Source: Oscillospiraceae bacterium (lineage in GTDB: Bacteria > Bacillota > Clostridia > Oscillospirales > CAG-272). Taken from it: a DNA stretch of 63,958 nt. Below are positions 17,876 to 26,409 of this stretch, piece by piece. How positions within the stretch are numbered: position 1 is the first letter of the stretch; each line of letters begins with the position of its first letter. The notes under the pieces were generated by a model. It saw only the letters and a list, made by a program, of their open reading frames with translations, was not told where the DNA came from and did not search any database. The translations under genes were made by a program, and so were the position numbers. The DNA is taken from NCBI GenBank assembly GCA_015064255.1, contig SVSP01000013.1, positions 1 to 63,958 on the forward strand, in the 5' to 3' direction.

Positions 17876-18409
17876 TTATACGAAAGCAAGTGCGACGTTT
17901 CTGCAAAATATCACAATGAACATAAGTCCCGTGAAAAAGAGAAATTCAAGCGCATATGATATAGTGCGTTCGACCTGTGAGCTCTGATTTTCAGAGTGTG
18001 AATATTTGTAAGCACATCTTGAAAGTGCAAAGCATATGCAGAGTATAAAGACGCTTGAAAAAGTGTGCAGCACATAAAGAGCCTCGGATGCACCGCCAAG
18101 TGCAAGCATAAGTGATGAATATGCCGAAGCAAAAGACCTTATAAAAAGCACGCACGACGATATGATACCGGCATACGGAATAAATCCGATGAAAAATATA
18201 ATACAGGTATATATCGCTTGCTCGGATGCGGTCTGCATAAAAAGAGAAAAGCCGCCCTTCTGTAAGAAAACCGAACCGAGCTCGGGAATGCTTTCGACGG
18301 ATAAGACACCGCCTGTAAATGCAGGGAAAACAAGCCCGAAAATATATCCGAGAATGGCTGCGTGCAACGATAGGTCGCACTTTAGAACGCGCAGAAAGCT
18401 TTTGTACAT
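17876..18409 (-). CDS. Uncharacterised four-span membrane protein
   Basis: 177 residues with about four hydrophobic helices: near 18-38, 67-80, 83-105 and 113-130, plus a fifth near the C-terminus. A GGAGATTATT ribosome site precedes the ATG. I do not recognise a family with confidence; the Gly/Phe-rich first helix faintly recalls SpoIIM-like proteins. It probably shares a transcript with the DUF624 gene 54 bases downstream. Confidence 0.65.
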   Translation of the reverse strand: MYKSFLRVLKCDLSLHAAILGYIFGLVFPAFTGGVLSVESIPELGSVFLQKGGFSLFMQTASEQAIYTCIIFFIGFIPYAGIISSCVLFIRSFASAYSSLMLALGGASEALYVLHTFSSVFILCICFALSRCAYKYSHSENQSSQVERTISYALEFLFFTGLMFIVIFCRNVALAFV

Positions 18410-18564
18410 AATAATCTCCGACGATAACTGATAAAATATTGTATTTTATTTTTATTAGTCGGATACCGTGATTATTACATAAGCCGTATAAAATATGGAC
18501 CTATATATAATACCATATACTTTCATTCTTTTCAATAATTTTTTATAAAATTTTTTGGATTTTG

Positions 18565-18592
18565 TTGAAATAACGTTGAAAATAAGTATAAT
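18565..18592 (+). promoter_or_regulatory. Promoter for the GNAT gene
   Basis: TTGAAA (18565-18570) and TATAAT (18587-18592) are 16 bases apart. Transcription would start near 18600, giving an untranslated leader of about 165 bases. Confidence 0.65.
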
Positions 18593-18675
18593 GTATAGAT
18601 GTAGTGTAACGGTGATAAGGAATTAGAGTATTACTGTCGGCATACATCCTGAAAAACGGCAGAAAGGCATAAGAC

Positions 18676-18738
18676 TGAAGTTTTATGACTTTCGCCTCAA
18701 AGCTGCGAATTTGCTAAGGCAAAACGCATAAAACTTCA
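18676..18738 (+). repeat. Inverted repeat in the GNAT leader
   Basis: Perfect 12-base arms (TGAAGTTTTATG / CATAAAACTTCA) enclose 39 bases that can themselves pair (GCCT/AGGC plus AGC/GCT). The hairpin would lie just before the ribosome site. I match it to no known riboswitch. The rest of the 345-base gap (18410-18754) is AT-rich with no gene. Confidence 0.55.
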
Positions 18739-18766
18739 TAACCTCAGGAAAGGAATGGTCGTAAAA

Positions 18767-19411
18767 ATGAGAATCGACTATCTTAATTTTTTCAAAACCG
18801 ATGATACGGTGATAGAAACTCCGCGTCTTCGTATAAGACGAATGGCTAAACGCGACAAAAACGATATGTATGAATATGCAAGCCGCGATATAGTGACGAA
18901 ATATCTTCTTTGGCGTACGCATTCGGATGTCGAGCATACGAAAAGATATATAGATTACGTTACCACGCTGTACAGAAGCGGAGAATTTTTCGATTTTGCG
19001 ATAGAGTATCGGGAAAATTCAAAAATGATAGGAACCTGCGGATTTGCGGCAATAGACGAGGCAAATAACGCGGCAGAGGTAGGATACGTGCTTTCTCCTG
19101 ATTATTGGGGACGTGGGATAGCAACAGAAGCACTTACGGCAATACTGCGTTTTGCTTTCTGTGATATCGGCTTCAACCGCGTAGAAGCGCGTTATATGGT
19201 TGAAAATACCGCAAGCAGAAGGGTGATGGAAAAATGCGGTATGACGTTTGAGGGTGTTTACCGTAAAAAGCTTTTCGTAAAAGGTTCTTACCGCGATATA
19301 GGTGTATGCTCGATACTTTCGGACGAATATTTTGCAAAAAATCGCGAAGGTACCGCACTTTCAAAAATACAGGGAACGTTTTTTGGCATAAGAAGAATCA
19401 GAGGTAAATAA
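18767..19411 (+). CDS. GNAT family N-acetyltransferase (RimJ/RimL type)
   Basis: 214 residues from this ATG. An in-frame ATG four codons earlier lies almost on top of the AGGAAAGG site, so the later start fits better. The ETPRLRIRR opening, the GYVLSPDYWGRGIATEAL acetyl-CoA-binding motif (R/Q-X-X-G-X-G/A) and the ENTASRRVMEKCGM segment are classic for RimJ/RimL-like acetyltransferases. These acetylate protein N-termini, antibiotics or small molecules; the target cannot be read here. The Arg-rich end may be a short extension. It is preceded by its own promoter and a structured leader. Confidence 0.85.
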   Translation: MRIDYLNFFKTDDTVIETPRLRIRRMAKRDKNDMYEYASRDIVTKYLLWRTHSDVEHTKRYIDYVTTLYRSGEFFDFAIEYRENSKMIGTCGFAAIDEANNAAEVGYVLSPDYWGRGIATEALTAILRFAFCDIGFNRVEARYMVENTASRRVMEKCGMTFEGVYRKKLFVKGSYRDIGVCSILSDEYFAKNREGTALSKIQGTFFGIRRIRGK

Positions 19412-19549
19412 AATCAAAGGAAACTTAATTAAAGGAAAATAAAAAGAAATATTCGCATAAAAATTAACAAATCTGTAACTATATTTCATTTGGTTTGGTG
19501 TATAATCTAAACCGTACTTAAATTTTGTTCAAAAGAATGGAGAAAGCAT

Positions 19550-19966
19550 ATGAATAATTGGTTTTTGTTACTTGAGGATCCGGCACCCGATAACAGCGGT
19601 TGGGTTTCCATCGCTCTTATGGTCGGTGTAATACTTATTATGTATTTTATTATGATCCGTCCTCAGAAAAAACAGCAGAAGCAGATCGACGACATGAGAA
19701 ATAATCTTCAGGTTGGCGATGAGATCACGACTATCGGCGGAATTATCGGAAAGATAGTAAGCATTAAGGAAGAGACCTGCATTATCGAAACAGGCAGAGA
19801 CGGCGTAAGAATGAGAATACTCAGAAGCGCGGTAAGATGCGTTGACGTACCTGCAAATGCGGCTAACTACACTATCAACGTTGAAGATAAGAATACCGAA
19901 GACGAGTTTGCTGATGAAAACAGTGCGGCAGAAAGCACTGAAAACACTAAAAAGAAGAAAAAGTAA
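19550..19966 (+). CDS. yajC: Preprotein translocase subunit YajC
   Basis: 138 residues. One transmembrane helix (about 18-36) is followed at once by the hallmark MIRPQKKQQKQ and the conserved core VGDEITTIGGIIGKIVSIKE. The end is acidic then Lys-rich (KKKKK), longer than the usual ~100 residues. YajC associates with SecDF and SecYEG in the membrane. The following TIGR04086-type gene is a common neighbour in Clostridia; secDF is not in the window. Confidence 0.93.
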   Translation: MNNWFLLLEDPAPDNSGWVSIALMVGVILIMYFIMIRPQKKQQKQIDDMRNNLQVGDEITTIGGIIGKIVSIKEETCIIETGRDGVRMRILRSAVRCVDVPANAANYTINVEDKNTEDEFADENSAAESTENTKKKKK

Positions 19967-20039
19967 TCTTTCTTTGATATCTCGGTTGTTTTTTAGTACC
20001 TTCCCGAATATTATTTAATAAAAATAATTATTTCGGACG

Positions 20040-20501
20040 GTGACTAAAATGAACGCAAAATTAACCTTACTGAAAAAAGCAACGCTTTCCGCCGTGATAG
20101 GTCACGGTGCGGCATTGCTTTTTCTTTTTCTCTCAAGCGCCGTGCTTGTGAAAAATGAGAATCCATCTTCGATGATGCCGATAGTGGCTGTAATAGCCTT
20201 TTTTGTAGGCGCGGCTGTGTGTGGTGTGTTGGCGAGAAAACGGGGAAGCTCTGTGTGGGACGTACTTGCCGCAGGACTTGTTTTTTCGTTTCTTCTGATA
20301 GTCGTTTCACTGGCGCTGAATACAGCACTTCCCGCAGACGGTGCAGAAAGCAGTTACGGTATAGGCAAAAAGGCGGCACTTATTGCGGGCGGTTTTGTTG
20401 TTTCGGTGCTTACGGGACTTTGGATCGGAGGAAGAAAGAACATAAGCCGTGCAAATGCCAAGCGAAGAAAGAAAACGGTAGGGAAATACATAAATGAATG
20501 A
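20040..20501 (+). CDS. TIGR04086-type membrane protein (YrzE-like)
   Basis: 153 residues with four transmembrane helices (about 19-37, 47-64, 75-95, 112-131) and a very basic C-terminus (RRKKTVGK). The size, topology and place after yajC match the TIGR04086 family of clostridial membrane proteins, whose role is unknown. It lies 73 bases after yajC and ends in a strong terminator, so the pair probably forms an operon. Confidence 0.75.
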   Translation: MTKMNAKLTLLKKATLSAVIGHGAALLFLFLSSAVLVKNENPSSMMPIVAVIAFFVGAAVCGVLARKRGSSVWDVLAAGLVFSFLLIVVSLALNTALPADGAESSYGIGKKAALIAGGFVVSVLTGLWIGGRKNISRANAKRRKKTVGKYINE

Positions 20502-20541
20502 AAAAACGTGTACCTTAAGTCTATTAAGGTACACGTTTTTT
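20501..20541. terminator. Strong bidirectional terminator
   Basis: Perfect 18-bp arms (AAAAAACGTGTACCTTAA / TTAAGGTACACGTTTTTT) with a 5-base loop separate converging genes. The stop codon of the upstream gene overlaps its first base. Confidence 0.93.
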
Positions 20542-20565
20542 GTTATGATTGTAAGTGACGTTAAT

Positions 20566-21732
20566 TTATTCGGAAAGAATTTTTTCCTGTATAAAATTCG
20601 CAAGAACCTCTGCTGCGGCTGTGTGTCCCGCTATGCTGGGATGTCCGCCTCCGCCTGTCTGCTCTTGGGGAAGCATGCACATATATAATCCGTTATCTTC
20701 ACCGCCAAGTGCGTTGATAGCTTTGAGGGCGTAAGTCTGCATACTGCTTCCCATCATATTTGCTACCCATACGATCTTGACGTCTTTTCCGTATGTGTCG
20801 CGTACAAGATTTATAAGAGCTTTTGCTTTAGTCATAAATGTTGTTGCGGTCGCACCCTTGGTGTTGTCGTTTGTGCCGAGGTTTATTACTACAATGTCGG
20901 GAGTGAACGACTTTTCATACGCTGTGCTTGTGCTGCGGCAGTAAGAATCTGCGGTAAAGAATTCTTCCATAAGGAAATCGGGCCAGCCTTTTGCAACGCC
21001 GATTCCGCTGTAAGATACGAGTGAGTGGTCTGCACCGAGCTTTTCGGCGGTCATAAATGCGTACGTCTGTGTAGCGTCCTGGTTGAGCGCGTTGCCCGGA
21101 TTAGCCGCACCGTTTTTGCAGAGGTTTCCGTATCCGCTTGTGATACTGTCACCGATAAATTCGATGAGAAGGTCTTTTGCTGCCGGTGCAGCTTCAAAAT
21201 AACCTTTGAATTGAAGTTTTTTAAGTACGCTGAGAGAGTTTTGAGATTCGGTCTGCTTGAGAATACGGATAGTGTGTACTCCGCCCTCGGCAAAGCTTGC
21301 TATCGTCAGTGTTGCTTCACCGCTTGCGACGTTAAAGCGCTTTTCCTGTCGTACACCGTCAATGTAAACCGTGTAATACGTGTTGGATTCGTATGCACCT
21401 GAGGGAGTAACTCTCGCAGAAACAGAAACGGAAAGCTTTACGTCACCCTCTACGTATGCGCAGAATTCTATTCCGGATGCAGAGTGGTCGCAGATTATAC
21501 CGTTTGTCGTTACCGTGTTTCTTCCGAGAAATTTGAGTGAGTCGGTAACATCTTTAAGCTCGTACTTTCGGTCTTCGATCACCTTTTTGTCTTCTTCATT
21601 TTCGTTGTTTTCATTGTTTTCGTTGTTCGCATTGTTTTCGTCGTCTTGCGGAATGTCGTTTGCTGTGCCGCTGCACGCAAAAAGCGATACACAAAGAATC
21701 ACCGAAAGTAAAAACGCTAAAATTCTTTTCAT
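20566..21732 (-). CDS. CE2-like SGNH esterase lipoprotein
   Basis: 388 residues. It has a lipoprotein signal (C20), an Asn/Glu-rich linker with repeated NNE units (about 30-48), an N-terminal beta-sandwich (about 55-180) and an SGNH domain. S196 lies in IEFIGDSITSGYG, block III is INLGTNDNTKG, and H364 lies in GGGGHPSIAGH. The usual Asp three residues before the His is missing; family CE2 esterases work with a Ser-His dyad, so this agrees with CE2. It probably removes acetyl groups from polysaccharides outside the cell. It forms a single-gene unit. Family assignment is good; substrate unknown. Confidence 0.85.
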   Translation of the reverse strand: MKRILAFLLSVILCVSLFACSGTANDIPQDDENNANNENNENNENEEDKKVIEDRKYELKDVTDSLKFLGRNTVTTNGIICDHSASGIEFCAYVEGDVKLSVSVSARVTPSGAYESNTYYTVYIDGVRQEKRFNVASGEATLTIASFAEGGVHTIRILKQTESQNSLSVLKKLQFKGYFEAAPAAKDLLIEFIGDSITSGYGNLCKNGAANPGNALNQDATQTYAFMTAEKLGADHSLVSYSGIGVAKGWPDFLMEEFFTADSYCRSTSTAYEKSFTPDIVVINLGTNDNTKGATATTFMTKAKALINLVRDTYGKDVKIVWVANMMGSSMQTYALKAINALGGEDNGLYMCMLPQEQTGGGGHPSIAGHTAAAEVLANFIQEKILSE

Positions 21733-21841
21733 TGTATATTTCTCCTTACGTTAGGTTTTGTTGTTACCATTATACATTATATTTCTTTACGTGTCAAGTA
21801 CGCGATAAATAGCTTAATATTTGAAATTTGAAATAATGTTA

Positions 21842-21870
21842 TTTACAAATCGAACTTTATATGATAAAAT
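21842..21870 (+). promoter_or_regulatory. Probable promoter upstream of the small peptide and rsuA
   Basis: TTTACA (21842-21847) and TAAAAT (21865-21870) are spaced 17 bases, about 75 bases before the small open frame at 21944. The rest of the 21733-22113 gap is AT-rich. Confidence 0.5.
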
Positions 21871-21943
21871 ATGAAAAAATGCAGATAATAAACACGTCCG
21901 TTTGAAATAAGCTTTTAAAACTGCTTCAAGGGAGAATGTCCGA

Positions 21944-22042
21944 GTGATTTATGTAAAAGATTTTCTGTACGGACTTTTTGTCGCGTATATCGTTTTTCTC
22001 ATAGCGGCTTTTGTGATTATGAGATATTTTGCGATATTTTAA
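21944..22042 (+). CDS. Possible 32-residue single-span membrane peptide
   Basis: GTG start, nine bases after a good AAGGGAG ribosome site. The peptide has a short polar N-terminus, then an almost unbroken hydrophobic helix (LYGLFVAYIVFLIAAFVIM) ending MRYFAIF. It lies 71 bases before rsuA, downstream of a promoter. Small membrane peptides of this kind are often missed. There is no homology claim; the ribosome site, clean helix and position are the evidence. Confidence 0.4.
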   Translation: MIYVKDFLYGLFVAYIVFLIAAFVIMRYFAIF

Positions 22043-22113
22043 AATGTTCGGCGATTGAAAATCCGATGCGGATGTGCAGTAATATAATATAATGAAGGAA
22101 GTGAGCGTGCGAT

Positions 22114-22836
22114 ATGTCGGAAAAACAAAGCGAAAAGATGCGTCTTGATAAATTTCTCGTTTCAACGGGAACTGTTACGAGAAGCGAAGCAATAAAACTC
22201 TGCCGTGCGGGAAAGGTTACCGTAAACGGACGTGCGGAGAAGGATTCTTCGGTAAAGATAGATCCTGCAAAGGATGAGGTTTTCCTGCTCGGTAAAAAAA
22301 CAGAGTACAGAAAGTACACCTATATTATGATGAATAAACCCGAAGGCGTTGTTTCGGCTACAGAAGACGGCGACGTTACCGTGATCGACCTTCTTCCGCA
22401 GGAGCTCAGACGCATAGGTCTTTTTCCGTGCGGAAGACTTGATAAGAATACTCACGGATTCGTGCTTCTTACCAATAACGGAGAACTCGCTCACTTTCTT
22501 CTTTCACCAAAGCACCACGTAAGAAAAGAGTATTATTTTGAAACCAAATTTCCGCTGTCGGAGGAAGACCGAATAACGCTTGAAAACGGTGTCGATATAG
22601 GCGGGTATACGACCGCGCCGTGTAACGTGATTCTTGACGGTGAAAAAAAAGGCATAATAACACTTACCGAAGGAAAATACCATCAGATAAAGCTGATGAT
22701 GACGGCGGTACATAATCAGATAACCTTTCTGAAGCGAATATCCTTTGCCGAAATAGCACTTGATACGACGCTTGCGGAAGGTTCTTGGCGTTATCTGTCG
22801 GATGATGAAATAAAAATTATAGAGCATGTATTTTAA
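22114..22836 (+). CDS. rsuA: Pseudouridine synthase, RsuA/RluB family
   Basis: 240 residues. The N-terminal S4 RNA-binding domain (RLDKFLVSTGTVTRSEA, about residues 11-60) is followed by the catalytic domain with FPCGRLDKNTHGFVLLTNNG, where the Asp of GRLDKNT is the nucleophile. C-terminal KGIITLTEGKYHQIKLMM is the usual motif. It converts a uridine in 16S rRNA (U516 type) or 23S rRNA to pseudouridine. In the motif, the more common T-S/D-G is T-H-G. The start is supported by GAAGGAAGTGAG. It is cytoplasmic. RluB-type specificity cannot be excluded. Confidence 0.88.
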   Translation: MSEKQSEKMRLDKFLVSTGTVTRSEAIKLCRAGKVTVNGRAEKDSSVKIDPAKDEVFLLGKKTEYRKYTYIMMNKPEGVVSATEDGDVTVIDLLPQELRRIGLFPCGRLDKNTHGFVLLTNNGELAHFLLSPKHHVRKEYYFETKFPLSEEDRITLENGVDIGGYTTAPCNVILDGEKKGIITLTEGKYHQIKLMMTAVHNQITFLKRISFAEIALDTTLAEGSWRYLSDDEIKIIEHVF

Positions 22837-23028
22837 TATATTAAAATTAAAAGTTTTCAGAAACTGCTTGCACCGTTTCAAATCGAACCGGATTGTGCAA
22901 ATGTCACAAAATAAATTGTGAAATTTTGTAGGATAAACATCTTTAAAAATTCACATTTATGAGTTATAATAGATGCTGTAAAAGGTTTGCATTAGGTGCG
23001 GACTTAGAATATTTAGGAGGCTATTTAA

Positions 23029-24141
23029 ATGGCAAGTATATCGTTTAGACATTTGTACAAAAAGTATCCGGGCGGAGTAACAGCCGTATCGGACTTTACT
23101 CTTGAAGTTAAAGACAAAGAATTTCTTATTTTCGTAGGTCCCTCCGGATGCGGAAAAACAACCACACTTCGTATGATAGCAGGTCTTGAGGAAATCACCG
23201 AAGGCGAGCTTTTCATCGGCGACAGACTCGTAAATGATATAGCACCCAAGGACAGAGATATCGCGATGGTTTTCCAGAACTACGCTCTTTATCCTCATAT
23301 GACAGTATTCGAAAACATGGCGTTCGGTCTCAGACTTCGCAAGACTCCGAAGGAAGAAATCAAGCGTAAGGTTGAAGAGGCTGCAAGAATCCTCGACATC
23401 ACACACCTTCTCGACAGACGTCCGAAGCAGCTTTCGGGTGGTCAGAAGCAGCGTGTTGCGCTCGGTCGTGCGATCGTTCGTAACCCTAAGGTATTCCTTC
23501 TTGACGAGCCGCTTTCCAACCTCGACGCGAAGCTTCGTGCAGCGATGAGAACGGAGCTTACAAAGCTTCATAAGAGACTCGGAACTACATTCGTATACGT
23601 AACACATGACCAGGTAGAGGCTATGACAATGGCTACCCGTATCGTTGTTATGAAGGACGGTATCATTCAGCAGGTTGATACACCTCAGAACCTTTACGAT
23701 TTCCCTGTAAACCTCTTCGTTGCAGGATTTATGGGAACACCTCAGATGAACTTCATCGAGGCTATGGTTATGAATAAGAACGGCGAAACATACCTCAGAT
23801 GGGGTGAAAACAACATCAAGCTTCCCGCAGAAAAGGCTAACGCTCCCGAACTTAAGGACTACGTTGGTAAGGAAGTTATTATGGGTATCCGTCCCGAGTG
23901 TATCCACGATGAACCTCGTTACCTTGAAATGTTCACAGAATCCACAGTTGAAGCAATGGTTGATGTTACAGAGCTTATGGGTGCGGAAATTTATCTCTAC
24001 CTCACAGCAGAAGAAACCAGCTTTATCGCTCGTGTTGCACCTACTTCTACTGCAAGAAGCGGTGATATGGTTAAGATCGCTCTCGATTCTTCTAAGATCC
24101 ATATCTTCGATAAAGATACAGAAAGATGCATCATTCACTAA
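23029..24141 (+). CDS. ugpC: Sugar ABC transporter ATP-binding protein (UgpC/MsmX/MalK family)
   Basis: 370 residues. Walker A (GPSGCGKTT) is at 37-45, then a Q-loop (MVFQNYALYPHM), signature LSGGQKQRVALGRA, Walker B (VFLLDEPLSNLDAKLR), an H-loop (VTHDQ) and a C-terminal TOBE/OB domain, typical of the carbohydrate-importer ATPases. No permease or binding-protein gene is adjacent, so it probably acts as a shared ATPase for several sugar importers, as MsmX does in B. subtilis. It forms a monocistronic unit ending in a clear terminator. The codon use is more C/T-ended than neighbours, fitting high expression. Confidence 0.93.
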   Translation: MASISFRHLYKKYPGGVTAVSDFTLEVKDKEFLIFVGPSGCGKTTTLRMIAGLEEITEGELFIGDRLVNDIAPKDRDIAMVFQNYALYPHMTVFENMAFGLRLRKTPKEEIKRKVEEAARILDITHLLDRRPKQLSGGQKQRVALGRAIVRNPKVFLLDEPLSNLDAKLRAAMRTELTKLHKRLGTTFVYVTHDQVEAMTMATRIVVMKDGIIQQVDTPQNLYDFPVNLFVAGFMGTPQMNFIEAMVMNKNGETYLRWGENNIKLPAEKANAPELKDYVGKEVIMGIRPECIHDEPRYLEMFTESTVEAMVDVTELMGAEIYLYLTAEETSFIARVAPTSTARSGDMVKIALDSSKIHIFDKDTERCIIH

Positions 24142-24163
24142 TGAGCAGAATATAGTAGAATAT

Positions 24164-24193
24164 GAAGGGATACAATATATCTTGTATCCCTTC
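24164..24193 (+). terminator. Terminator after ugpC
   Basis: Perfect 12-bp stem (GAAGGGATACAA / TTGTATCCCTTC), 6-base loop and a T-rich tail. Confidence 0.88.
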
Positions 24194-24222
24194 TTTAATT
24201 TTAATGTAAGGATGAGATCGAA

Positions 24223-25275
24223 ATGAAAAAAATAATATCAGCTATTTTGGTGTTGATACTTGTTGCAGCATCGTCGGTGATCTGCTTTGCTGAAAGTGCG
24301 GAAAATGAAAGCGAAGATAGAATGCTTCCGAAGGCAAACGTCAAAGCTGTAACCTTTCTCGGTGATTCTATCGCGACAGGCTACGGACTTGAGGGCTACG
24401 ATGAGAGCACTGATAACGCGGAAATTCTCTCGTACGCAAATCTGACAGCTTCGTATTACGGACTGACCCTCGGAGAAAACTGCTTCAATTATGCTAAAAA
24501 CGGTGACAAAAGCTCGGACCTTCTTTTGAAGCTTACCAATGAGCTTACCGAAGATGAAAGAGCAAATATCGCTAAATCGGATGTTATCGTTATAAGTATA
24601 GGCGGAAATGACCTGCTCGGACTTTTCTATACGCATATGGCAGAATTTCTCGAACTCGGCGAAAGTGCATCGGTGGAGCAGGGAATTATAAAGCTTTTCA
24701 CCATGACAGAGGATGAGATCAAAGGACTTTCTAAGAAAGCCGAGGATTTCTATAAGACAAAAAAAGATGAAGTCGAAGTAGTATTTAAACAAACAGGCGA
24801 AAATATTTCGTATATCTTCGACGAGCTTAAAAACATCTCTCCGAATGCACAGATATTTATTCAAAGCGTCTATAACCCTGCGAGTGAGCTTCCGCAGTAT
24901 GAAGCGCTTTCAATAGTGAACGCATATATCTTTGAAAGTATGATAGAAGCTCTGAATAATCAGATATATGACGTAGCCGAAGAAAAAGGAATGCATTTGG
25001 TCGATGTTTTCGCAGAATTCAGCGGAAGAAGAGAGGACTGCACGAATATAGCGGACTTTGACGTGCATCCGAATGAATACGGACACTCGATCATAGCGGA
25101 TGCGCTCTGCTTCAGAATAGACGTAGTTTATGATTCTCTCGGCGAAGGCGACGTTGATAAATTTACCGAAGGTGAATTTCCGTGGATATGGTTTGCTGTG
25201 GCGGCTGCTGTGATCGTCGCGGCTGTTCCGATAGTGTTCTTCGTTGTGAAAAAGTCTGCAAGTACACAGAATTAA
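24223..25275 (+). CDS. SGNH/GDSL hydrolase with signal peptide and C-terminal anchor
   Basis: 350 residues. A signal peptide (1-23, cut after CFA) precedes an SGNH domain: S49 in FLGDSIATGYG, block III IGGNDLLG, and the Asp-X-X-His pair as FDVHPNEYGH. A C-terminal transmembrane helix (about 322-342) with a following Lys-Lys anchors it to the membrane, so the catalytic part faces outside. Likely a lipase or acyl esterase on envelope or polysaccharide acyl groups. The catalytic residues look complete. It is a single-gene unit. Confidence 0.85.
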   Translation: MKKIISAILVLILVAASSVICFAESAENESEDRMLPKANVKAVTFLGDSIATGYGLEGYDESTDNAEILSYANLTASYYGLTLGENCFNYAKNGDKSSDLLLKLTNELTEDERANIAKSDVIVISIGGNDLLGLFYTHMAEFLELGESASVEQGIIKLFTMTEDEIKGLSKKAEDFYKTKKDEVEVVFKQTGENISYIFDELKNISPNAQIFIQSVYNPASELPQYEALSIVNAYIFESMIEALNNQIYDVAEEKGMHLVDVFAEFSGRREDCTNIADFDVHPNEYGHSIIADALCFRIDVVYDSLGEGDVDKFTEGEFPWIWFAVAAAVIVAAVPIVFFVVKKSASTQN

Positions 25276-25278
25276 TAA

Positions 25279-25310
25279 AAAACCTAAGGATTTTAAGGTC
25301 CTTAGGTTTT
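25279..25310 (+). terminator. Terminator after the SGNH gene
   Basis: A 12-bp stem (AAAACCTAAGGA / TCCTTAGGTTTT), an 8-base loop and a T-rich tail. Confidence 0.85.
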
Positions 25311-25354
25311 TCTTTTTCAGTAAAGTTTTTGAAGGAGTGCAGAGGAAACTTTTT

Positions 25355-26308
25355 TCAAAAAGTTTCTTCTGCAAAAGGCTTGTAAATTCGAGTACCATCA
25401 AGAATGTGAATGGGATCGGAGAAAGTGCTCGGTTCGACCTTGGTGAGAGTTTCCTCGTATATGTACATACGCGAGTCTATGAGATCAATGCAGTGGACGG
25501 CGTAAGCCTCGGCGGTGGCTGGTACGGAGATCGCTCCGTATTCGCGAGTGCCGTGATGAGAAGCGATTATGTGAGTAAGGCAACGTACCTTTTCCTCGCT
25601 TGTTCCGAGCTTTTCGGCATACTTTTTGACCATTTCAATGCCGAGAAAAGCGTGTCCGAAGAGATAACCGTCTTTAGTGTAGTCGGTGATGCCCATTTCG
25701 TCGGTCGAAAGCTCAATGAGCTTGCCGATGTCGAGGAGAAGTACGCCGGCGAGAAGCATGTCGCGGTCGAGAACGCTGTAGGTGTCGGCGGATGCGCCTG
25801 CCATTTTGACCATTCGCGCAACGTGCCAAAGAAGCTCGCCGACCTTGTTGTGATGAACCGATTTCGCGGCACTCTGCCAAAGGAGCTTGTCTTTGTTGTC
25901 AACGTAAATTTCTTTTACGAGCGCAGAAAGCTCGCCGTCAGCCATCTTGTCGATCTTGGATAAACAAAATTCGTAAAGCGTTTCGGGCGGAATCTGCGAG
26001 GAGGGAATGAAATCGGTCAGAGAGATTCCCTCGGACGGATAAGAAGGGCGGATGCGCTCGATAGTGTAGCTCATTTTGCCGTTGTAAGGCTTGCCGTCGA
26101 GCGTTACAAACGCGATTTCCTTGGCGGAGACCTCAAGCGCGTCGAGCGAGGTGTCCCACATATTTGCAGAAAGATTGTCGCTGCCGTCGGTGAAATTAAA
26201 GGTGAGGAAGGTGCTGCCGTTTCGCGCGGTCTTGACCTGAATCTCTTTTATAAGGAGAAAAAGCTCGAAGCTTCCTCCTGCAAGCTCGGAAATTTTGTTG
26301 ATTCTCAT
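25355..26308 (-). CDS. yhaM: YhaM-family 3'-5' exoribonuclease (HD domain altered)
   Basis: 317 residues. The N-terminal OB-fold (KTARNGSTFLTFNFTDGSDNLSANMWD, in two blocks) and the HD-type hydrolase domain match YhaM/CBF1. HHNKVGELLWH and HIIASHHGTREYGA are present, but the HD doublet is changed: L192-D193-I-G-K replaces the His-Asp of the metal site, one base change from CAC. The enzyme degrades short RNA and single-stranded DNA in Gram-positives; activity here is doubtful unless the change is an error. The final codons run into a dispersed AACTTTTT-type repeat. It is a single gene on the minus strand. Confidence 0.88.
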   Translation of the reverse strand: MRINKISELAGGSFELFLLIKEIQVKTARNGSTFLTFNFTDGSDNLSANMWDTSLDALEVSAKEIAFVTLDGKPYNGKMSYTIERIRPSYPSEGISLTDFIPSSQIPPETLYEFCLSKIDKMADGELSALVKEIYVDNKDKLLWQSAAKSVHHNKVGELLWHVARMVKMAGASADTYSVLDRDMLLAGVLLLDIGKLIELSTDEMGITDYTKDGYLFGHAFLGIEMVKKYAEKLGTSEEKVRCLTHIIASHHGTREYGAISVPATAEAYAVHCIDLIDSRMYIYEETLTKVEPSTFSDPIHILDGTRIYKPFAEETF

Positions 26309-26342
26309 ATTGTGTGTTCCTTTCGAAAGTAAAATGTTTTAT

Positions 26343-26409
26343 AATAAAAGTTTTAAGGATTTTCAAGGAACTTTTTCAAAAGTTCCTTAAATGAGCTTTG
26401 GGCAACGCC
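26343..26409 (+). repeat. Dispersed repeat type I, copy 1
   Basis: About 67 bases, more than 90% identical to 27937-28003. Its core hairpin is AAGGAACTTTT / AAAAGTTCCTT. It lies upstream (5' side) of yhaM. In the 26309-26789 gap, nothing else but a promoter is evident. Confidence 0.75.

Noticed and set aside
18600-18760. Known riboswitch in the GNAT leader
   Set aside because: The hairpin does not match any riboswitch core I can recall; it was left as an inverted repeat.
20566-21732. Loss of the catalytic Asp in the esterase as a sign of inactivation
   Set aside because: Family CE2 esterases normally use a Ser-His dyad, so the missing Asp is expected.
22957-24138. Minus-strand open frame of 393 residues opposite ugpC
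   Set aside because: It mirrors the strongly biased codons of ugpC and has no recognisable domain.
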